64,000 nt of DNA from Symploca sp. SIO1C2 (GCA_010672925.1 JAAHFP010000018.1:18883-82882), one strand, 5' to 3'. Numbered from the stretch's first letter, positions 38,192 through 48,033 are shown. Translations and numbers: made by a program. Notes: generated by a model not told the origin, from the letters alone.

Positions 38192-38896
38192 TCACAATAA
38201 ATCTGATGGATCTATTCCGAGTTCCTTCAACTTTGCGGCAAGGATATCAGCCCGTTGTCGTTCCTGTTCAGCTCGTTGTTGCTCGTAATCTCCCCTTTCT
38301 CGTTCTTCACGATAAGTTCTTAAAAACTCTCCCTGTTGAGGATTGAAAAACCTTAACTTACCATTAGGCAATAACCAAAATTCTAATCCTAACACCAATG
38401 AAGGAATAACTAGAGTTCCGTTTTCTAGGTAATTGGGAGTGATTATTTGATAGCCATTTTGGGTTAAACGCCTTCCTTTGAGTGCAGGTGTCAGATAATC
38501 TCCACTGGGGTCATACTGAAAATACTCCGAGACTCCCATTTGAGCATAAATCAGTGGTTTCTCTTGTTCGTCCTTACGGCGAGTGCTGCCCGAAGTCACT
38601 TCCAGAACCCAATCTGGTGTCTTTCCCTGCTCTTCCCACACTTTGTAACTTCTGCGGGGACGGTTTTCTACTCCAAAGACCACAAACACATCCGGAGAGA
38701 CGGCTGCATCAGAGACTTCTTGCTCATAAGATAGCCAAAGATTGCCGGAAACGTAGACATCAGAGGAGTCTTGGAAATAGAGTTTGAGGGATTCGACCCC
38801 ATAAACTAGATAGTCCCGGTTAGGATCGCTTTCTGCCATAGGTGAGCCGTCTGGTTCAGGGTAAACAACGGGTGTTTTGAGAGGAGAGATAGTCAT
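38192..38896 (-). CDS. Uma2-family (DUF820) putative endonuclease
   Basis: 234 residues. The PD-(D/E)XK core of the family is visible: SPDVFVVFG, PDWVLEVTSGSTRRKDEQEKPLIYAQMGVSEYFQYDP. A C-terminal coiled tail rich in Glu, Arg and Gln (RTYREERERGDYEQQRAEQERQRA) is typical for cyanobacterial members. These genes are multicopy in filamentous cyanobacteria; their role is unknown. The start codon context is unremarkable. A TAGAATT array lies just upstream (about 38908-38936). Confidence 0.85.
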   Translation of the reverse strand: MTISPLKTPVVYPEPDGSPMAESDPNRDYLVYGVESLKLYFQDSSDVYVSGNLWLSYEQEVSDAAVSPDVFVVFGVENRPRRSYKVWEEQGKTPDWVLEVTSGSTRRKDEQEKPLIYAQMGVSEYFQYDPSGDYLTPALKGRRLTQNGYQIITPNYLENGTLVIPSLVLGLEFWLLPNGKLRFFNPQQGEFLRTYREERERGDYEQQRAEQERQRADILAAKLKELGIDPSDLL

Positions 38897-39041
38897 CTTT
38901 TTTGAAATTTAGAATTTAGAATTTAGAATTTAGAATTGTGCTAAGTACCTTATTATCTTAATTTTAAGCCTAACCGATTACACGCGATCGCAAGCTATGG
39001 TAATACCAAGTCCGGATAATCTAAAATCTAAAATCTAAAAT
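38897..39041. repeat. Spacer with TTTAGAA and CTAAAAT arrays and a solitary element end
   Basis: TTTAGAA units (about 38908-38936) and CTAAAAT units (about 39019-39050) flank a single end-like sequence ATACCAAGTCCGGATAATC (39003-39021), similar to the family 1 left end. No partner end was found. Confidence 0.5.
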
Positions 39042-40328
39042 CTAAAATCTTGACCGTGCCATAGTCTTAAAAAAGTGACCAATCAGATAAAGGGAGCCGC
39101 ACAAGACAATTAACCCTTGGCTGTCTGAGGTAGCTGCTTGTAATCCTAACTCTAACTGAGGATAGGTGCGGCAATCAGTTAGTTGGGGTTCGATATCCTT
39201 AGCGATCGCTTGTAATTTTTCTGGCTCAGCAGATCTATGATCCGGTACTGGTACTAGGTACAATCGGTCATTAGGCTTAAGTAAAGCTTGGAAAATTTTA
39301 GGGTGATCCTTAGTAGCAAGAATACCCATTACCCAGGTAATTGGAGTATTGAAAGTATCGACATACCGCCGAAGAGCTTGGGCTGATGCTAGATTATGAG
39401 CACCATCAATTAGTATGGGGTGATTATGCCAACTAGTCCATTGTAAACGTCCCGGCCAAGAGGTTTTTGCCATACCGGTGACCAGTGCCTCTTGAGTAAT
39501 TGCCCAACCCTTTTGTTGTAGTATTTTTAAAGCCGCGATCGCAATTGCGGAGTTAATGAGTTGAACATCTCCTAGTAAGGGTAAGGGATATTCTATACCT
39601 TGGTAGCAAGCCCATCTAGGGATTAATTTTTCATCGAGATTGTATTTTGCCGGAGGAACTTTAAGTTCAGTGGCTGGTTCTACCCAAACAGTGGGACAAT
39701 TTAGCTGCTCAACTCGTGGGGCAATGACTTGCTTCGCTTCTGAAGGTAAAAGTCCGACTACTGCTGGACAATCTAATTTCAGGATACCAGCTTTTTCCCC
39801 AGCAATATCAGCCAGAGTAGGGCCAAGCTGTTGCCAATGTTCTCGACTTAGAGAAGTAATAATGCTAACCAAGGGGTTATCACAGACATTAGTAGAATCC
39901 AGCCTTCCCCCTAATCCTACTTCTATTACTGCTATATCGACTTGCTGCTGAGCAAAATATAACCAAGCAGCAGCAGTAATTACTTCAAACTGAGTGGGAG
40001 AATCTTCCGCATCCTCTGGAATTAATGCTTTAATTTGCAGTAGTATTTGTTCTAGATCCTGAGCGGCAATTGGCTGTTCGTTAACACAAATACATTCTGT
40101 CCAATCTACTAAACGAGGAGAAGTATAACGTCCTACTCGATAGCCTGCTTCAGTCAAGACAGCAGAGAGATAGGCACAAACGGAGCCTTTGCCATTAGTT
40201 CCTGCGACATGAATAATGGGAACGCGGTGATGTGGATTACCCAAATCTGCCAATAGTTGCTCAATCCGCTTTAAGCCTAAATTGATACCAAAGCGTTGAT
40301 AGGGGTTGAGAAGGGAGTCGATGTTCAC
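39042..40328 (-). CDS. folC: Folylpolyglutamate synthase / dihydrofolate synthase
   Basis: 428 residues. The ATP-binding P-loop HVAGTNGKGSVCAYL, the RVGRYTSPRL element, EVGLGGRLDSTN and ITSLSREHWQQLGPTLADIAGEKAGI are all intact. The Mur-ligase-like C-terminal domain (ILIDGAHNLASAQALRRY) is complete. It adds glutamate to folates. It stands alone on the minus strand. Confidence 0.95.
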   Translation of the reverse strand: MNIDSLLNPYQRFGINLGLKRIEQLLADLGNPHHRVPIIHVAGTNGKGSVCAYLSAVLTEAGYRVGRYTSPRLVDWTECICVNEQPIAAQDLEQILLQIKALIPEDAEDSPTQFEVITAAAWLYFAQQQVDIAVIEVGLGGRLDSTNVCDNPLVSIITSLSREHWQQLGPTLADIAGEKAGILKLDCPAVVGLLPSEAKQVIAPRVEQLNCPTVWVEPATELKVPPAKYNLDEKLIPRWACYQGIEYPLPLLGDVQLINSAIAIAALKILQQKGWAITQEALVTGMAKTSWPGRLQWTSWHNHPILIDGAHNLASAQALRRYVDTFNTPITWVMGILATKDHPKIFQALLKPNDRLYLVPVPDHRSAEPEKLQAIAKDIEPQLTDCRTYPQLELGLQAATSDSQGLIVLCGSLYLIGHFFKTMARSRF

Positions 40329-40509
40329 AAGGGAATGGAGAATGGAGAATGGAGAATGGAGAATGGAGAATGGAGAATGGAGAATGGAGAATGGAGGATT
40401 GTATAGCAGTTGCTAAGGCGATTAGGATAAGGCTAAATGCTGCAACCTTTACCTATCAATTTTCTGCCTTCTGCCTTTTGCCTCCTGCCTTCTGCCTCCT
40501 GCCTCCTCC
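40329..40509. repeat. GGAGAAT heptamer array
   Basis: About nine GGAGAAT units at 40334-40395, followed by CTTCTGCCTTTTGCCTCCTG repeats (40455-40505). The same heptamer appears, inverted, near 49275-49345 and 58975-59010. Confidence 0.7.
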
Positions 40510-40935
40510 TTAATACAGTGAACGGTCTAATCCTGCTTTAACCCAATTAATACATTCTCGCTCTGAACTAAATATCTTAGGGGCAGCAACATTATTCAAA
40601 CTATTGGGTTTATAATGGTCGTAGAAATATTTATTAGCCTCTTCGTAGATAATAATCAAATCGTTGCGGTAGGTGTAGCGATGTTTAAAGTAATCATCCT
40701 TACTGATAATATCTGCATGTTCATCCAAATATTTTTTGGCGATATCAATTAAGCGTTCCAGTGTATTGGCATAAGTTCCCTCAGGGTTATCTGATTTGTG
40801 TAATTTACTTTTATGTCCCGATTGTGAAAGTAGTGTGTAAGAATAAATTGATTGATTATTAACGTCGGTAAGCACAAAAGGAATGATTAAATATCCTTTG
40901 TACGAAACAGATTGTTCATAAAGTAGACGACTCAT
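40510..40935 (-). CDS. Conserved-looking hypothetical protein
   Basis: 141 residues, soluble, Tyr- and Asn-rich, with a two-part layout: a beta-rich start (GYLIIPFVLTDVNNQSIYSYTLLS) and a helical end (ANTLERLIDIAKKYLDEHADI, SSERECINWVKAG). The final ECINWVKAGLDR is like a short helix-packing motif. I do not recognise the family. Codon use looks like the neighbours, favouring a real gene. Confidence 0.6.
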   Translation of the reverse strand: MSRLLYEQSVSYKGYLIIPFVLTDVNNQSIYSYTLLSQSGHKSKLHKSDNPEGTYANTLERLIDIAKKYLDEHADIISKDDYFKHRYTYRNDLIIIYEEANKYFYDHYKPNSLNNVAAPKIFSSERECINWVKAGLDRSLY

Positions 40936-40963
40936 ACCAAATCGAGTTTAGTTTTACAGGTTA

Positions 40964-41079
40964 TACCAAATCCGGCACATATCAACCCTTTATGTCCACA
41001 TTGTAGAGACGTTGCATGCAACGTCTCTACAGGATGAAAGCGGTTTGCTGAAGACGGGGGTTCTAACCCGGATTTGGTA
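40964..41079 (+). mobile_element. Small inverted-repeat element, family 1 related copy F (116 bp)
   Basis: Perfect 12-bp ends TACCAAATCCGG / CCGGATTTGGTA are flanked by the duplication TTA (40961-40963, 41080-41082). Inside lies a perfect 30-bp palindrome (41002-41031, half-site TGTAGAGACGTTGCA), a well-known cyanobacterial extragenic palindrome type. Non-coding. Confidence 0.8.
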
Positions 41080-41200
41080 TTATTAGTTAAGTTAGGCAGC
41101 AGACAAAGGTATCAGAGTAGGTACTATTGTAGCAGGGGGTTGCCAGGGTTGAGTAAAAATGGTGTGGGGAGTGTGGGAGATGTGGGGAGATAGAGATGAG

Positions 41201-41281
41201 ATGAGCAAAAATAAACAAGAGTATAAATTTACTCAAGATGTTATCAGAGAATTTGAAAAATTTCTAGCTGCCAATGAATAA
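41201..41281 (+). CDS. Possible 26-residue ORF
   Basis: MSKNKQEYKFTQDVIREFEKFLAANE is a charged, amphipathic sequence that reads like a fragment of a real helical protein. There is no clear ribosome-binding site and the surroundings are repeat DNA, so it may be a remnant. Low confidence. Confidence 0.2.
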   Translation: MSKNKQEYKFTQDVIREFEKFLAANE

Positions 41282-41333
41282 TTGTTAGTTTATCAGACAG
41301 TTAACTCACCTGTCAATCCCTAATAAACTTATT

Positions 41334-41400
41334 ACTTATTACTTGTTACTTATTACTTATTACTTGTTACTTATTACTTATTACTTATTACTTATTACTT
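41334..41400. repeat. TTATTAC heptamer array
   Basis: ATTACTT units run directly into the stop codon of the giant kinase gene. The same heptamer is the core of the family 2 elements and recurs at 24206-24255. Confidence 0.65.
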
Positions 41401-44400
41401 ATCCAAGAGGCAAAGCGATCGCAACTGTGGTACCTTGGTTTGTACCAGCACTTTCGATGGTGATACTACCCCCCATCAGTTCGATAAATTTTTGGGCAAT
41501 CACTAATCCTAAACCAATTCCTCCTTGGGAACGAGTAGTAGAGCCATCCAGCATGATAAACGGTTGAAAGAGTTTATTTTGTTGGCTAGGTTCAATACCA
41601 ATTCCTGTATCTTGGATTTCGACAACTGCCATCCGTATCTCTTCGGGAATCTCTCCTTCTATCGTTGATTGTATTTTAGTGGTAACGGTAATACTGCCAC
41701 TATCAGTAAATTTGACTGCATTTTCGATAATGTTGAACAGCACTTGTTTGAGACTAGTGAAATCTGCCAGAACTAATAGTGGTTGAGGGGCATAGTTTCT
41801 CTGTAGTTGGAGACTTTTGTGCTGGATGCGACTTCGCAGTTCATCTATTACCTCTGTTAAACAGCCGTGGAGATTTGTTGGCTGTATTTCTACTGAAAAT
41901 TTACCCTCTTTCAGTTTGACTATTTCTAGAATTTGGTCAATAATTTCTAGTAAATGAATAGCAGATTGATCTGCCTGCTGTAGCAATTCAACTTCTTCAT
42001 TACGGTCATCACAAAATTCATCTAAGATAAGACGAATCGAGCCGATAATGCCGTTGAGAGGAGTGCGTAGCTCATGGGAAGTATTTTTGAAAAACTCATC
42101 TTTGATACGGTTCATTTCTTGCAGAGCAATATTCTTAGTTTCTAGTTCCCCCATAAACACTATTCTTTCTGCTTCGGCTTGTTTTCTTTCCGTAATATCA
42201 GCGAGGGCAACGATCGCATAAATAATGTTACCCTGTTCATCAAATATAGGCGTTTCCCAACTTTGTACAGGAACAACCTGGTCTCCTTGATGGATTGCTA
42301 AATCATTAATTGTTGCACTTTCCCCCTTCAAGGCTCGCACACCAATCAATTCTTCTCGGGGATACAGTTGATTCGTTTCAGCGATATAAATTGGGGCTTT
42401 CTCTAAACTGCTAACTTTGGGACTAGAGGTAGCGGTCGCTAAAAGATATTTGCCTAGTAACTGCTTTGCTTGATAATTACTGTAGTAGGGTTGACCGTTA
42501 GCCGCAAGCACTACTACCCCTACTGGTATAGCTTCGAGAAACTGAGTTAATTGGCTCTCTCTTGCTCTTAACTCTGAGTAAAGCTTGGCATTCTCAATCG
42601 AGATAGCGGCTTGGGAGGATAGTAGCTTGATTACTTCCAACCGGTCAGGAGTAAAAGCACTGGTAGTCAAATTATTTTCCAAATAGATGATACCACTAAG
42701 GTTCCCTTGATTGACAAGAGGACAACAGAGAATCGACTGGGGCTGATACTGTTGAATATAGTCATCTTGAGTAAAGTAACCTTCACGGCTGGCATCATTT
42801 AAAACTACTGTTTCCTGAGTACGAACCACATAGTTAATAATTGATGTGGGTAGGTAGTTGTTTAGGGGAAGAGACAGCAATACTTTGACTTGTTCGGAAC
42901 CCGCTGCTCCTGCTGCTTCAATCAGCATCGTTACATTATTAGACTCCTGCTTAGTTTTTGTCGGCAATAACAAAAATCCTTTTTCTGCCCCAGCATTTTG
43001 GATCAGACTCTTCATCAATTTTGACAATAAATTATCCAGGATAATTTCACCAGAAATCGCTTGGTAAGCTTGCATCACTGTAGCTAAATCCAGGGTTTCG
43101 GTACAATTACTGTTGGTGGTACTAGCAGTGGTCGTCTTAACTGAGCCTCGGTCTTTAATTTTGATTTTAGTAGGAGCAACTAACTGGAGATATCGCTCCT
43201 CTAAATCCTTAATTTTAGCCACAGCTCCCCATTTCAGGTAAGCATAATGAGCTTCGAGCATATAGGCTCTGGCAATAGTAGTTTTACCTTGAGCTAGGTA
43301 AAATTTCCCCGCCAGCTCATTGCCGAGGGCTTCTTCCTGAAGATATTCATGTTCTTTAGCTAAAGCGATCGCGCGATCATAAAGTTCTGCTGCTTGATTA
43401 ACTCTACCAAGAATTCGGTATCGCTCTGCCTCGACTAAATAAAATTTATGCAAATGATTCATTGGGGCATAATCTGCCCATTTTTTCAATTTCTTCTGGT
43501 TAACCGCCACCTGCTGAAGGATAGATTGAAGAGAAACTGACTGGGGGGTGAACGAAATTTTGTGTGGGGTTTCCATTCTCCCCGTCACCGCGTCCCCACA
43601 TCTCCGCGTCTCCGTGTCTGTTGACTCATTTCCCCACCCCTTTTTTCCCTCACCCATTGACTGGGAACTTTCTCCATACATGGCCAATCGTGCCAGAGAA
43701 TCGTAGAAATGGAACAAAGGAATAATAATGCTTCCTCGCAATCCCTCTAAATGCCGCTGGGCAATTGCTGCATTTGTTACTGACTGCTGGTAAAAACCAA
43801 ACAGATAGGAGAGAATCAGTTTGTTGAAATACAAAACACAAATAGCCGTTAGATCCTTGGCGTCTTGATGTTGCCCTAGCATCTGCGACTCTTGGTACAA
43901 CTTACCATTTAAGTAGCACCGATGATCTTGCTCACTGTAGCATTGTTGATAATCCCGAAGATGATGATTTTGCCCCTGAGGAGATCTTTGCTCCTGTAAA
44001 TTTAAGAGTACCTGTCGATATAGTTTATTCATCTGCAAGGTTCTTTCTTGCTTGAGTTGAGTGAGAACTTCACTGTAAGTCGCCATTTCTGCTTGCAGTT
44101 TGCTGAGTTCTTTGCCGCTGAAGTAGGAATGTATACAGTAATTGTGAGCGGCATAACCCGCTGCTTGTAAATCCCCCGTTTCCAATCCCTCCGCATAAGC
44201 CTCTAGCAACGGTTGCAATGTGGAGTTTAAATGATCTTTCCAAGGCTTGACGAAGAAGTGAACATTGGCCCAGGTTTTGGCTTTAGTGGAAGCAGCCAGG
44301 TTAGCGGCATTCTTAGCCTTAACTTGGGACAAGAGACTTAAAGCCAATTGACCAAATCGATAGCCAGTATTAATATCACCACAAAAATCACAAAGAATTA

Positions 44401-47400
44401 ACCCATAACTGCTATAAGCAGAGGCAGACACCGCCGCATTGCCATATTTAACCGATAAATTTACCTGTTTAAACACAATCAACGGCATCATTTCCGGCAT
44501 CGCAAAATAAGCAGCAGACATTACACTAGAGAGAATACGCATTGCTGCTAACTTGTCCGGCTGTCTCATGGGAGGTAAGTTAACTAAATCCTCAATCCTT
44601 TTACCTGTTAAAGCTAATTTAGTTGCCAGCAAACCCCGCCAAATATCCCACTTACTTGGCTGTGTGGGAAACTTCACCCCTAAAAGTTGGAGTACCGCTA
44701 AAGCCGTCTCCATCGCTTCAGTGAGCTGATTCTGGGCGATATAGGCTTGAATCTTTACCTCATATACTTTCACTTTGTCCAACAGCTGGTTAGCTTGTTG
44801 CAGTACAACAGCAGTCAACTTATCCTGCTGCTCAAAGTCACCAGTCAGGTAAGCCGCCTCAGCTGCCTCGACGAATAGCGCTAAGGTTAAGTCATAATGT
44901 CTCTGCCAACTGGAGAAGGGAGCTGAGGGAGCTGAGGGAGCTGAGGAAGCTGAGGGAGCTGAGGGAGCTGAGGGAGCTGAGGGAGCTGAGGAAGCTGAGG
45001 GAGCTGAGGAAGCTGAGGAAGCTGAGGAAGCTGAGGGAGCTGAGGGAGCTGAGGAAGCTGAGGGAGCTGAGGGAGCTGAGGGAGATGTTGAATATTGCAC
45101 TAAATTGGAAGTTTTGCCAACCCCATCTCCCTTGTCCCCCTTGTCTGCCTTGTCCCCCTTATCTCCCCTATCCCTCCTATCTCCCCTGTCTCCTTCCTCA
45201 AGAAATCCTATACCAAACTGAAAGTATTGAAGAGCCGGTTTATAGGCTGCTGATGCTTTTGCTTTCTTGCCAGCTAGTAGATTTAACTGAGCTAACTCTT
45301 CTGTTTTGATTACCTGTTCTTGAGAAAACCTGCTTTTATCCTTAATTAAGGGACTTCCCAGGTTCAACTGGTTAACAATATCAAAGATTTTTTGTTCTTG
45401 TTGGTTAGTAGTTGTATGAGCTAGTAGCAATTGCCCTACTTGTAGGTGTACTGCTTGTTTATCCTCTTCGGGAATCAGGGAATGGGCTGCTTGTCGAATT
45501 CTGTCGTGGGTGAATTTATACTCAAAGGTTATTGGTTGTTCCCTACAAGCAGTTGCCGGTACATCTAGATTATTGGTTGCTTGTTGTTGATTGTCTGTGG
45601 GGTTAACGAAATATGAGATGGAATTTCCATTCTCCCCGTCTCCCCGTCTCCGCGTACCCGCGTCTCCCCGTCTCCGCGTACCCGCGTCTAATGATGACTC
45701 ACTAATAAAATCTAGTTCAATGAGCTTGTAGGTATCACCTAGGGGTATGACTAAACCTTCTGCTACTGCTTCCCATAGTAAGTCCGCCACTACTCTTTGA
45801 GGTTGAGCCGCAACCAGGGATAAGGTAAAGAGCTCAAATTGATTACCGATACAGGCTGCTCTTTGCAGTACCTGTTGAGTGGTAGTCGGCAACTTTTGAA
45901 TCTTGAGAGCCATCAGTTCGATAACATTATCAGTAAAATTCCTCAACAGAATCTGTTGCAAATCCCACTGCCAGCTGAAACTGTGGACATTAAACTTGAT
46001 TAATCCTTCAGTATAAAGAGATTGCAAAAACTCATTGACGAAAAAGGGATTGCCTCCAGTTTTAGATAGCACTAATTCCGCCAAAAGTTTGGCTTTTTCT
46101 GCCGTACACTTTAGGGTGTCGCCAATCAGCTGGTTGACGTGAGTTGACTCTAAAGCACAAAGAGATAGCTGATGGACAATTGCTCCAGATTGTCTGATTT
46201 CATCCACTATTAACATCAAAGGATGAGTCTCATTGACTTCGTTATCTCGATAAGCTCCAATTAAAAACAGCCCTCCTTGATCCTCAGTAACAGGGGAGAT
46301 AGTAACAGAAGCAGTATTTTGATACTGATAATCCGTTGCCGTCATTAACAGTTTCACCAATTTCAGCGTTGCCGTATCTGCCCACTGTAAATCGTCCAAA
46401 AAGATTACCAAGGGATGCTCTGATTGAGCAAACACTTTGATTAAGTTTTGAAAGACTAGGTTAAAGCGATTTTGTGACTCAGCTGCTCCCAACTCAGTTA
46501 CAGGGGGCTGTTTGCCAATGATCAGCTCTAGTTCTGGAATCACATCAATAATCACTTGACCATTGGAGCCAAAAGCTAACTGCAGTTTGCTTCGCCATTG
46601 GTTAAGTTCAAACTCACTTTCCGTTAACAGTTGCTGTACCAATTTTGAAAAAGCATTAACAACGGCGCTGTAGGGGATATTTCGTTGCAGTCTGTCACAT
46701 TTTCCAGAAATAAAATAACCTTGCTGTTTAGTAATAGGTTTATATATTTCCGCTACTAAGGCTGATTTACCGATGCCAGCATAACCAGCTACCAACATCA
46801 GCTCGTTTTGTTTCCTGTTCTTTGCTTTTTGTCCTTGCTTATGGCCTACTAAGCAATTACTACTGACCCTCTCAAACGCTGCTAGTAGGGTTTCAATTTC
46901 CTTCTCTCTGCCATAAAGCTTTTGAGGAATTTGAAATTTATGGGAAATATCTTGACTACCAATGGGAAACTCTGATATCTGTCCATAAAACTCTAGTTTC
47001 TCCAGACATTTTTTTAAATCGGCTTTAATACCCCAAGCACTCTGGTATCGCTCCTCAGCAGTTTTCGCCATTAACTTCATCACAATATCAGAAACCACTT
47101 GAGGACAATCTGCTTCCCCGATTTTTAAATGGGGGGGTACTGGATGTTTGGCGATATGACAATGCACTAATTCCAGGGGGTTATTAGTCTCAAAAGGCAG
47201 CTGATGGGTCAGCAATTGATAGAAGGTAACTCCTAGGGAGTAAAAATCAGTCCGGTAGTCTAGGTAACGGTTCATCCTTCCTGTTTGTTCCGGAGACATG
47301 TAAGCTAATGTCCCTTCCAAAACCTGGGGATTTTTCAGGGTGAGATTTTCCCGAGTTAAGACCGTGGAAATACCAAAATCAATAATTTTAAGTTGTTGGG

Positions 47401-47848
47401 TTTCTCGATTAAAAACAATGTTAGCGGGATTAATATCTTTGTGAATAATTTGAGCACTATGGATTTGCTCCAAGCTCTCAGTTATTTTGAGGGCAATACG
47501 GAGAAATTCTTGTATAGAAAAATCATGAGTTTTTCCTGCACCATTATTAAATAATTCCTTCAAAGATACACCGTCAAAATCTTCAAAGATAATTACCAAG
47601 GTCTTTTGATACTTTTCCAAGCTATAAGCCTTGATAACTCCATCAAGATTCAAATTGTGGGTAATTTGATATTCTTGCTGATATCTGGTAAGTTCTGACG
47701 GTCTAGGATAATCTTCTTTGAGTACTTTTAGAATTACTGGTTGCTTGTCTTGCTCTCGTATTCCTCGATAAACTAAGGAATTTCTAGTTTCATAGATTGG
47801 AGTGAGAAGTTGATAGCCAGAAATGCTGAGCATCGTTCCAAGTTCCAA
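41399..47848 (-). CDS. Giant hybrid Ser/Thr-histidine kinase (HstK type)
   Basis: 2149 residues. In order: Hanks-type kinase (about 8-275; VILKVLK, a variant catalytic loop IHKDINPANIVF, DFG present as IDFGIS); AAA ATPase of the AAA_16 type (about 305-640; GYAGIGKSAL and FLDDLQWAD); a long helical/TPR-like region (about 640-1480); GAF domain (about 1590-1745); PAS domain (about 1755-1890); and histidine kinase (H1925 in NTSHELRTPLNG, then ENAVKFTDSGS, DTGIGIEP, GGIGLGLVIAQKF). Such proteins resemble Anabaena HstK. The HRD-to-HKD change keeps the catalytic Asp. Several stretches (about 720-745, 890-985, 1400-1425) are translated intergenic repeat DNA absent from the paralogue at 58953. Start is Met1 or Met6 (MLSISGYQLL). 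Confidence 0.9.
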   Translation of the reverse strand: MELGTMLSISGYQLLTPIYETRNSLVYRGIREQDKQPVILKVLKEDYPRPSELTRYQQEYQITHNLNLDGVIKAYSLEKYQKTLVIIFEDFDGVSLKELFNNGAGKTHDFSIQEFLRIALKITESLEQIHSAQIIHKDINPANIVFNRETQQLKIIDFGISTVLTRENLTLKNPQVLEGTLAYMSPEQTGRMNRYLDYRTDFYSLGVTFYQLLTHQLPFETNNPLELVHCHIAKHPVPPHLKIGEADCPQVVSDIVMKLMAKTAEERYQSAWGIKADLKKCLEKLEFYGQISEFPIGSQDISHKFQIPQKLYGREKEIETLLAAFERVSSNCLVGHKQGQKAKNRKQNELMLVAGYAGIGKSALVAEIYKPITKQQGYFISGKCDRLQRNIPYSAVVNAFSKLVQQLLTESEFELNQWRSKLQLAFGSNGQVIIDVIPELELIIGKQPPVTELGAAESQNRFNLVFQNLIKVFAQSEHPLVIFLDDLQWADTATLKLVKLLMTATDYQYQNTASVTISPVTEDQGGLFLIGAYRDNEVNETHPLMLIVDEIRQSGAIVHQLSLCALESTHVNQLIGDTLKCTAEKAKLLAELVLSKTGGNPFFVNEFLQSLYTEGLIKFNVHSFSWQWDLQQILLRNFTDNVIELMALKIQKLPTTTQQVLQRAACIGNQFELFTLSLVAAQPQRVVADLLWEAVAEGLVIPLGDTYKLIELDFISESSLDAGTRRRGDAGTRRRGDGENGNSISYFVNPTDNQQQATNNLDVPATACREQPITFEYKFTHDRIRQAAHSLIPEEDKQAVHLQVGQLLLAHTTTNQQEQKIFDIVNQLNLGSPLIKDKSRFSQEQVIKTEELAQLNLLAGKKAKASAAYKPALQYFQFGIGFLEEGDRGDRRDRGDKGDKADKGDKGDGVGKTSNLVQYSTSPSAPSAPSASSAPSAPSASSASSASSAPSASSAPSAPSAPSAPSASSAPSAPSAPFSSWQRHYDLTLALFVEAAEAAYLTGDFEQQDKLTAVVLQQANQLLDKVKVYEVKIQAYIAQNQLTEAMETALAVLQLLGVKFPTQPSKWDIWRGLLATKLALTGKRIEDLVNLPPMRQPDKLAAMRILSSVMSAAYFAMPEMMPLIVFKQVNLSVKYGNAAVSASAYSSYGLILCDFCGDINTGYRFGQLALSLLSQVKAKNAANLAASTKAKTWANVHFFVKPWKDHLNSTLQPLLEAYAEGLETGDLQAAGYAAHNYCIHSYFSGKELSKLQAEMATYSEVLTQLKQERTLQMNKLYRQVLLNLQEQRSPQGQNHHLRDYQQCYSEQDHRCYLNGKLYQESQMLGQHQDAKDLTAICVLYFNKLILSYLFGFYQQSVTNAAIAQRHLEGLRGSIIIPLFHFYDSLARLAMYGESSQSMGEGKKGWGNESTDTETRRCGDAVTGRMETPHKISFTPQSVSLQSILQQVAVNQKKLKKWADYAPMNHLHKFYLVEAERYRILGRVNQAAELYDRAIALAKEHEYLQEEALGNELAGKFYLAQGKTTIARAYMLEAHYAYLKWGAVAKIKDLEERYLQLVAPTKIKIKDRGSVKTTTASTTNSNCTETLDLATVMQAYQAISGEIILDNLLSKLMKSLIQNAGAEKGFLLLPTKTKQESNNVTMLIEAAGAAGSEQVKVLLSLPLNNYLPTSIINYVVRTQETVVLNDASREGYFTQDDYIQQYQPQSILCCPLVNQGNLSGIIYLENNLTTSAFTPDRLEVIKLLSSQAAISIENAKLYSELRARESQLTQFLEAIPVGVVVLAANGQPYYSNYQAKQLLGKYLLATATSSPKVSSLEKAPIYIAETNQLYPREELIGVRALKGESATINDLAIHQGDQVVPVQSWETPIFDEQGNIIYAIVALADITERKQAEAERIVFMGELETKNIALQEMNRIKDEFFKNTSHELRTPLNGIIGSIRLILDEFCDDRNEEVELLQQADQSAIHLLEIIDQILEIVKLKEGKFSVEIQPTNLHGCLTEVIDELRSRIQHKSLQLQRNYAPQPLLVLADFTSLKQVLFNIIENAVKFTDSGSITVTTKIQSTIEGEIPEEIRMAVVEIQDTGIGIEPSQQNKLFQPFIMLDGSTTRSQGGIGLGLVIAQKFIELMGGSITIESAGTNQGTTVAIALPLG
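43569..43670 (-). repeat. In-frame repeat insert 1 in the giant kinase
   Basis: It encodes MGEGKKGWGNESTDTETRRC and onward. It consists of CCCCACCCCTTTTTTCCCTC (43633-43652) and CGCGTCTCCGTGTC-type units, both of which occur as intergenic repeats elsewhere (18101, 18583, 48257, 48310; 18615). Confidence 0.65.
44917..45083 (-). repeat. In-frame GAGCTGAGG array encoding Ser-Ala-Pro repeats
   Basis: About 18 units of the 9-mer, read as SAP/SAS tripeptides in the kinase. The identical 9-mer forms non-coding arrays at 29570-29616, 48183-48310 (inverted) and 50312-50345. Confidence 0.85.
45121..45199 (-). repeat. In-frame GGGGACAAG-type array encoding Gly-Asp-Lys repeats
   Basis: It encodes GDRGDRRDRGDKGDKADKGD and onward, immediately before the Ser-Ala-Pro array. 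The unit resembles intergenic CTTGTCTCC arrays (for example 56665-56692). Confidence 0.7.
45627..45690 (-). repeat. In-frame GACGCGG array encoding DAGTRRRGDAGTRRRGD
   Basis: Two units of about 28 bp of the GACGCGGGTACGCGGAGACG type, matching the intergenic array at 18615-18648. It lies in a linker between the ATPase and helical regions of the giant kinase. Confidence 0.7.
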
Positions 47849-47884
47849 GTTTGTTTAATCAAGATTCCTCAAAGTCCTCACTGA

Positions 47885-48033
47885 TACCAAATCCAGCTTA
47901 GATAACCCTGACTTGAAAGTAGATGCGGAGACCTCGACCTCCTGCCTTCTGCCTTCAAAGCACTAGACTTTCCCAAACTCTACAGGCAGAGTCTGGTACA
48001 AGATTTTTGCCGGTTATCTAGTCAGATTTGCTA
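47885..48033 (+). mobile_element. Small inverted-repeat element, family 1 related copy G (149 bp)
   Basis: Ends TACCAAATCCAGCTTAGATA and the inverted TATCTAGTCAGATTTGCTA are diverged by a few bases but flanked by the duplication TGA (47882-47884, 48034-48036). The interior has CCTGCCTTCTGCC repeats. Non-coding. Confidence 0.65.

Noticed and set aside
41002..41031. Regulatory operator
   Set aside because: The perfect palindrome is a widespread cyanobacterial extragenic repeat located inside a small element, not near a start codon.
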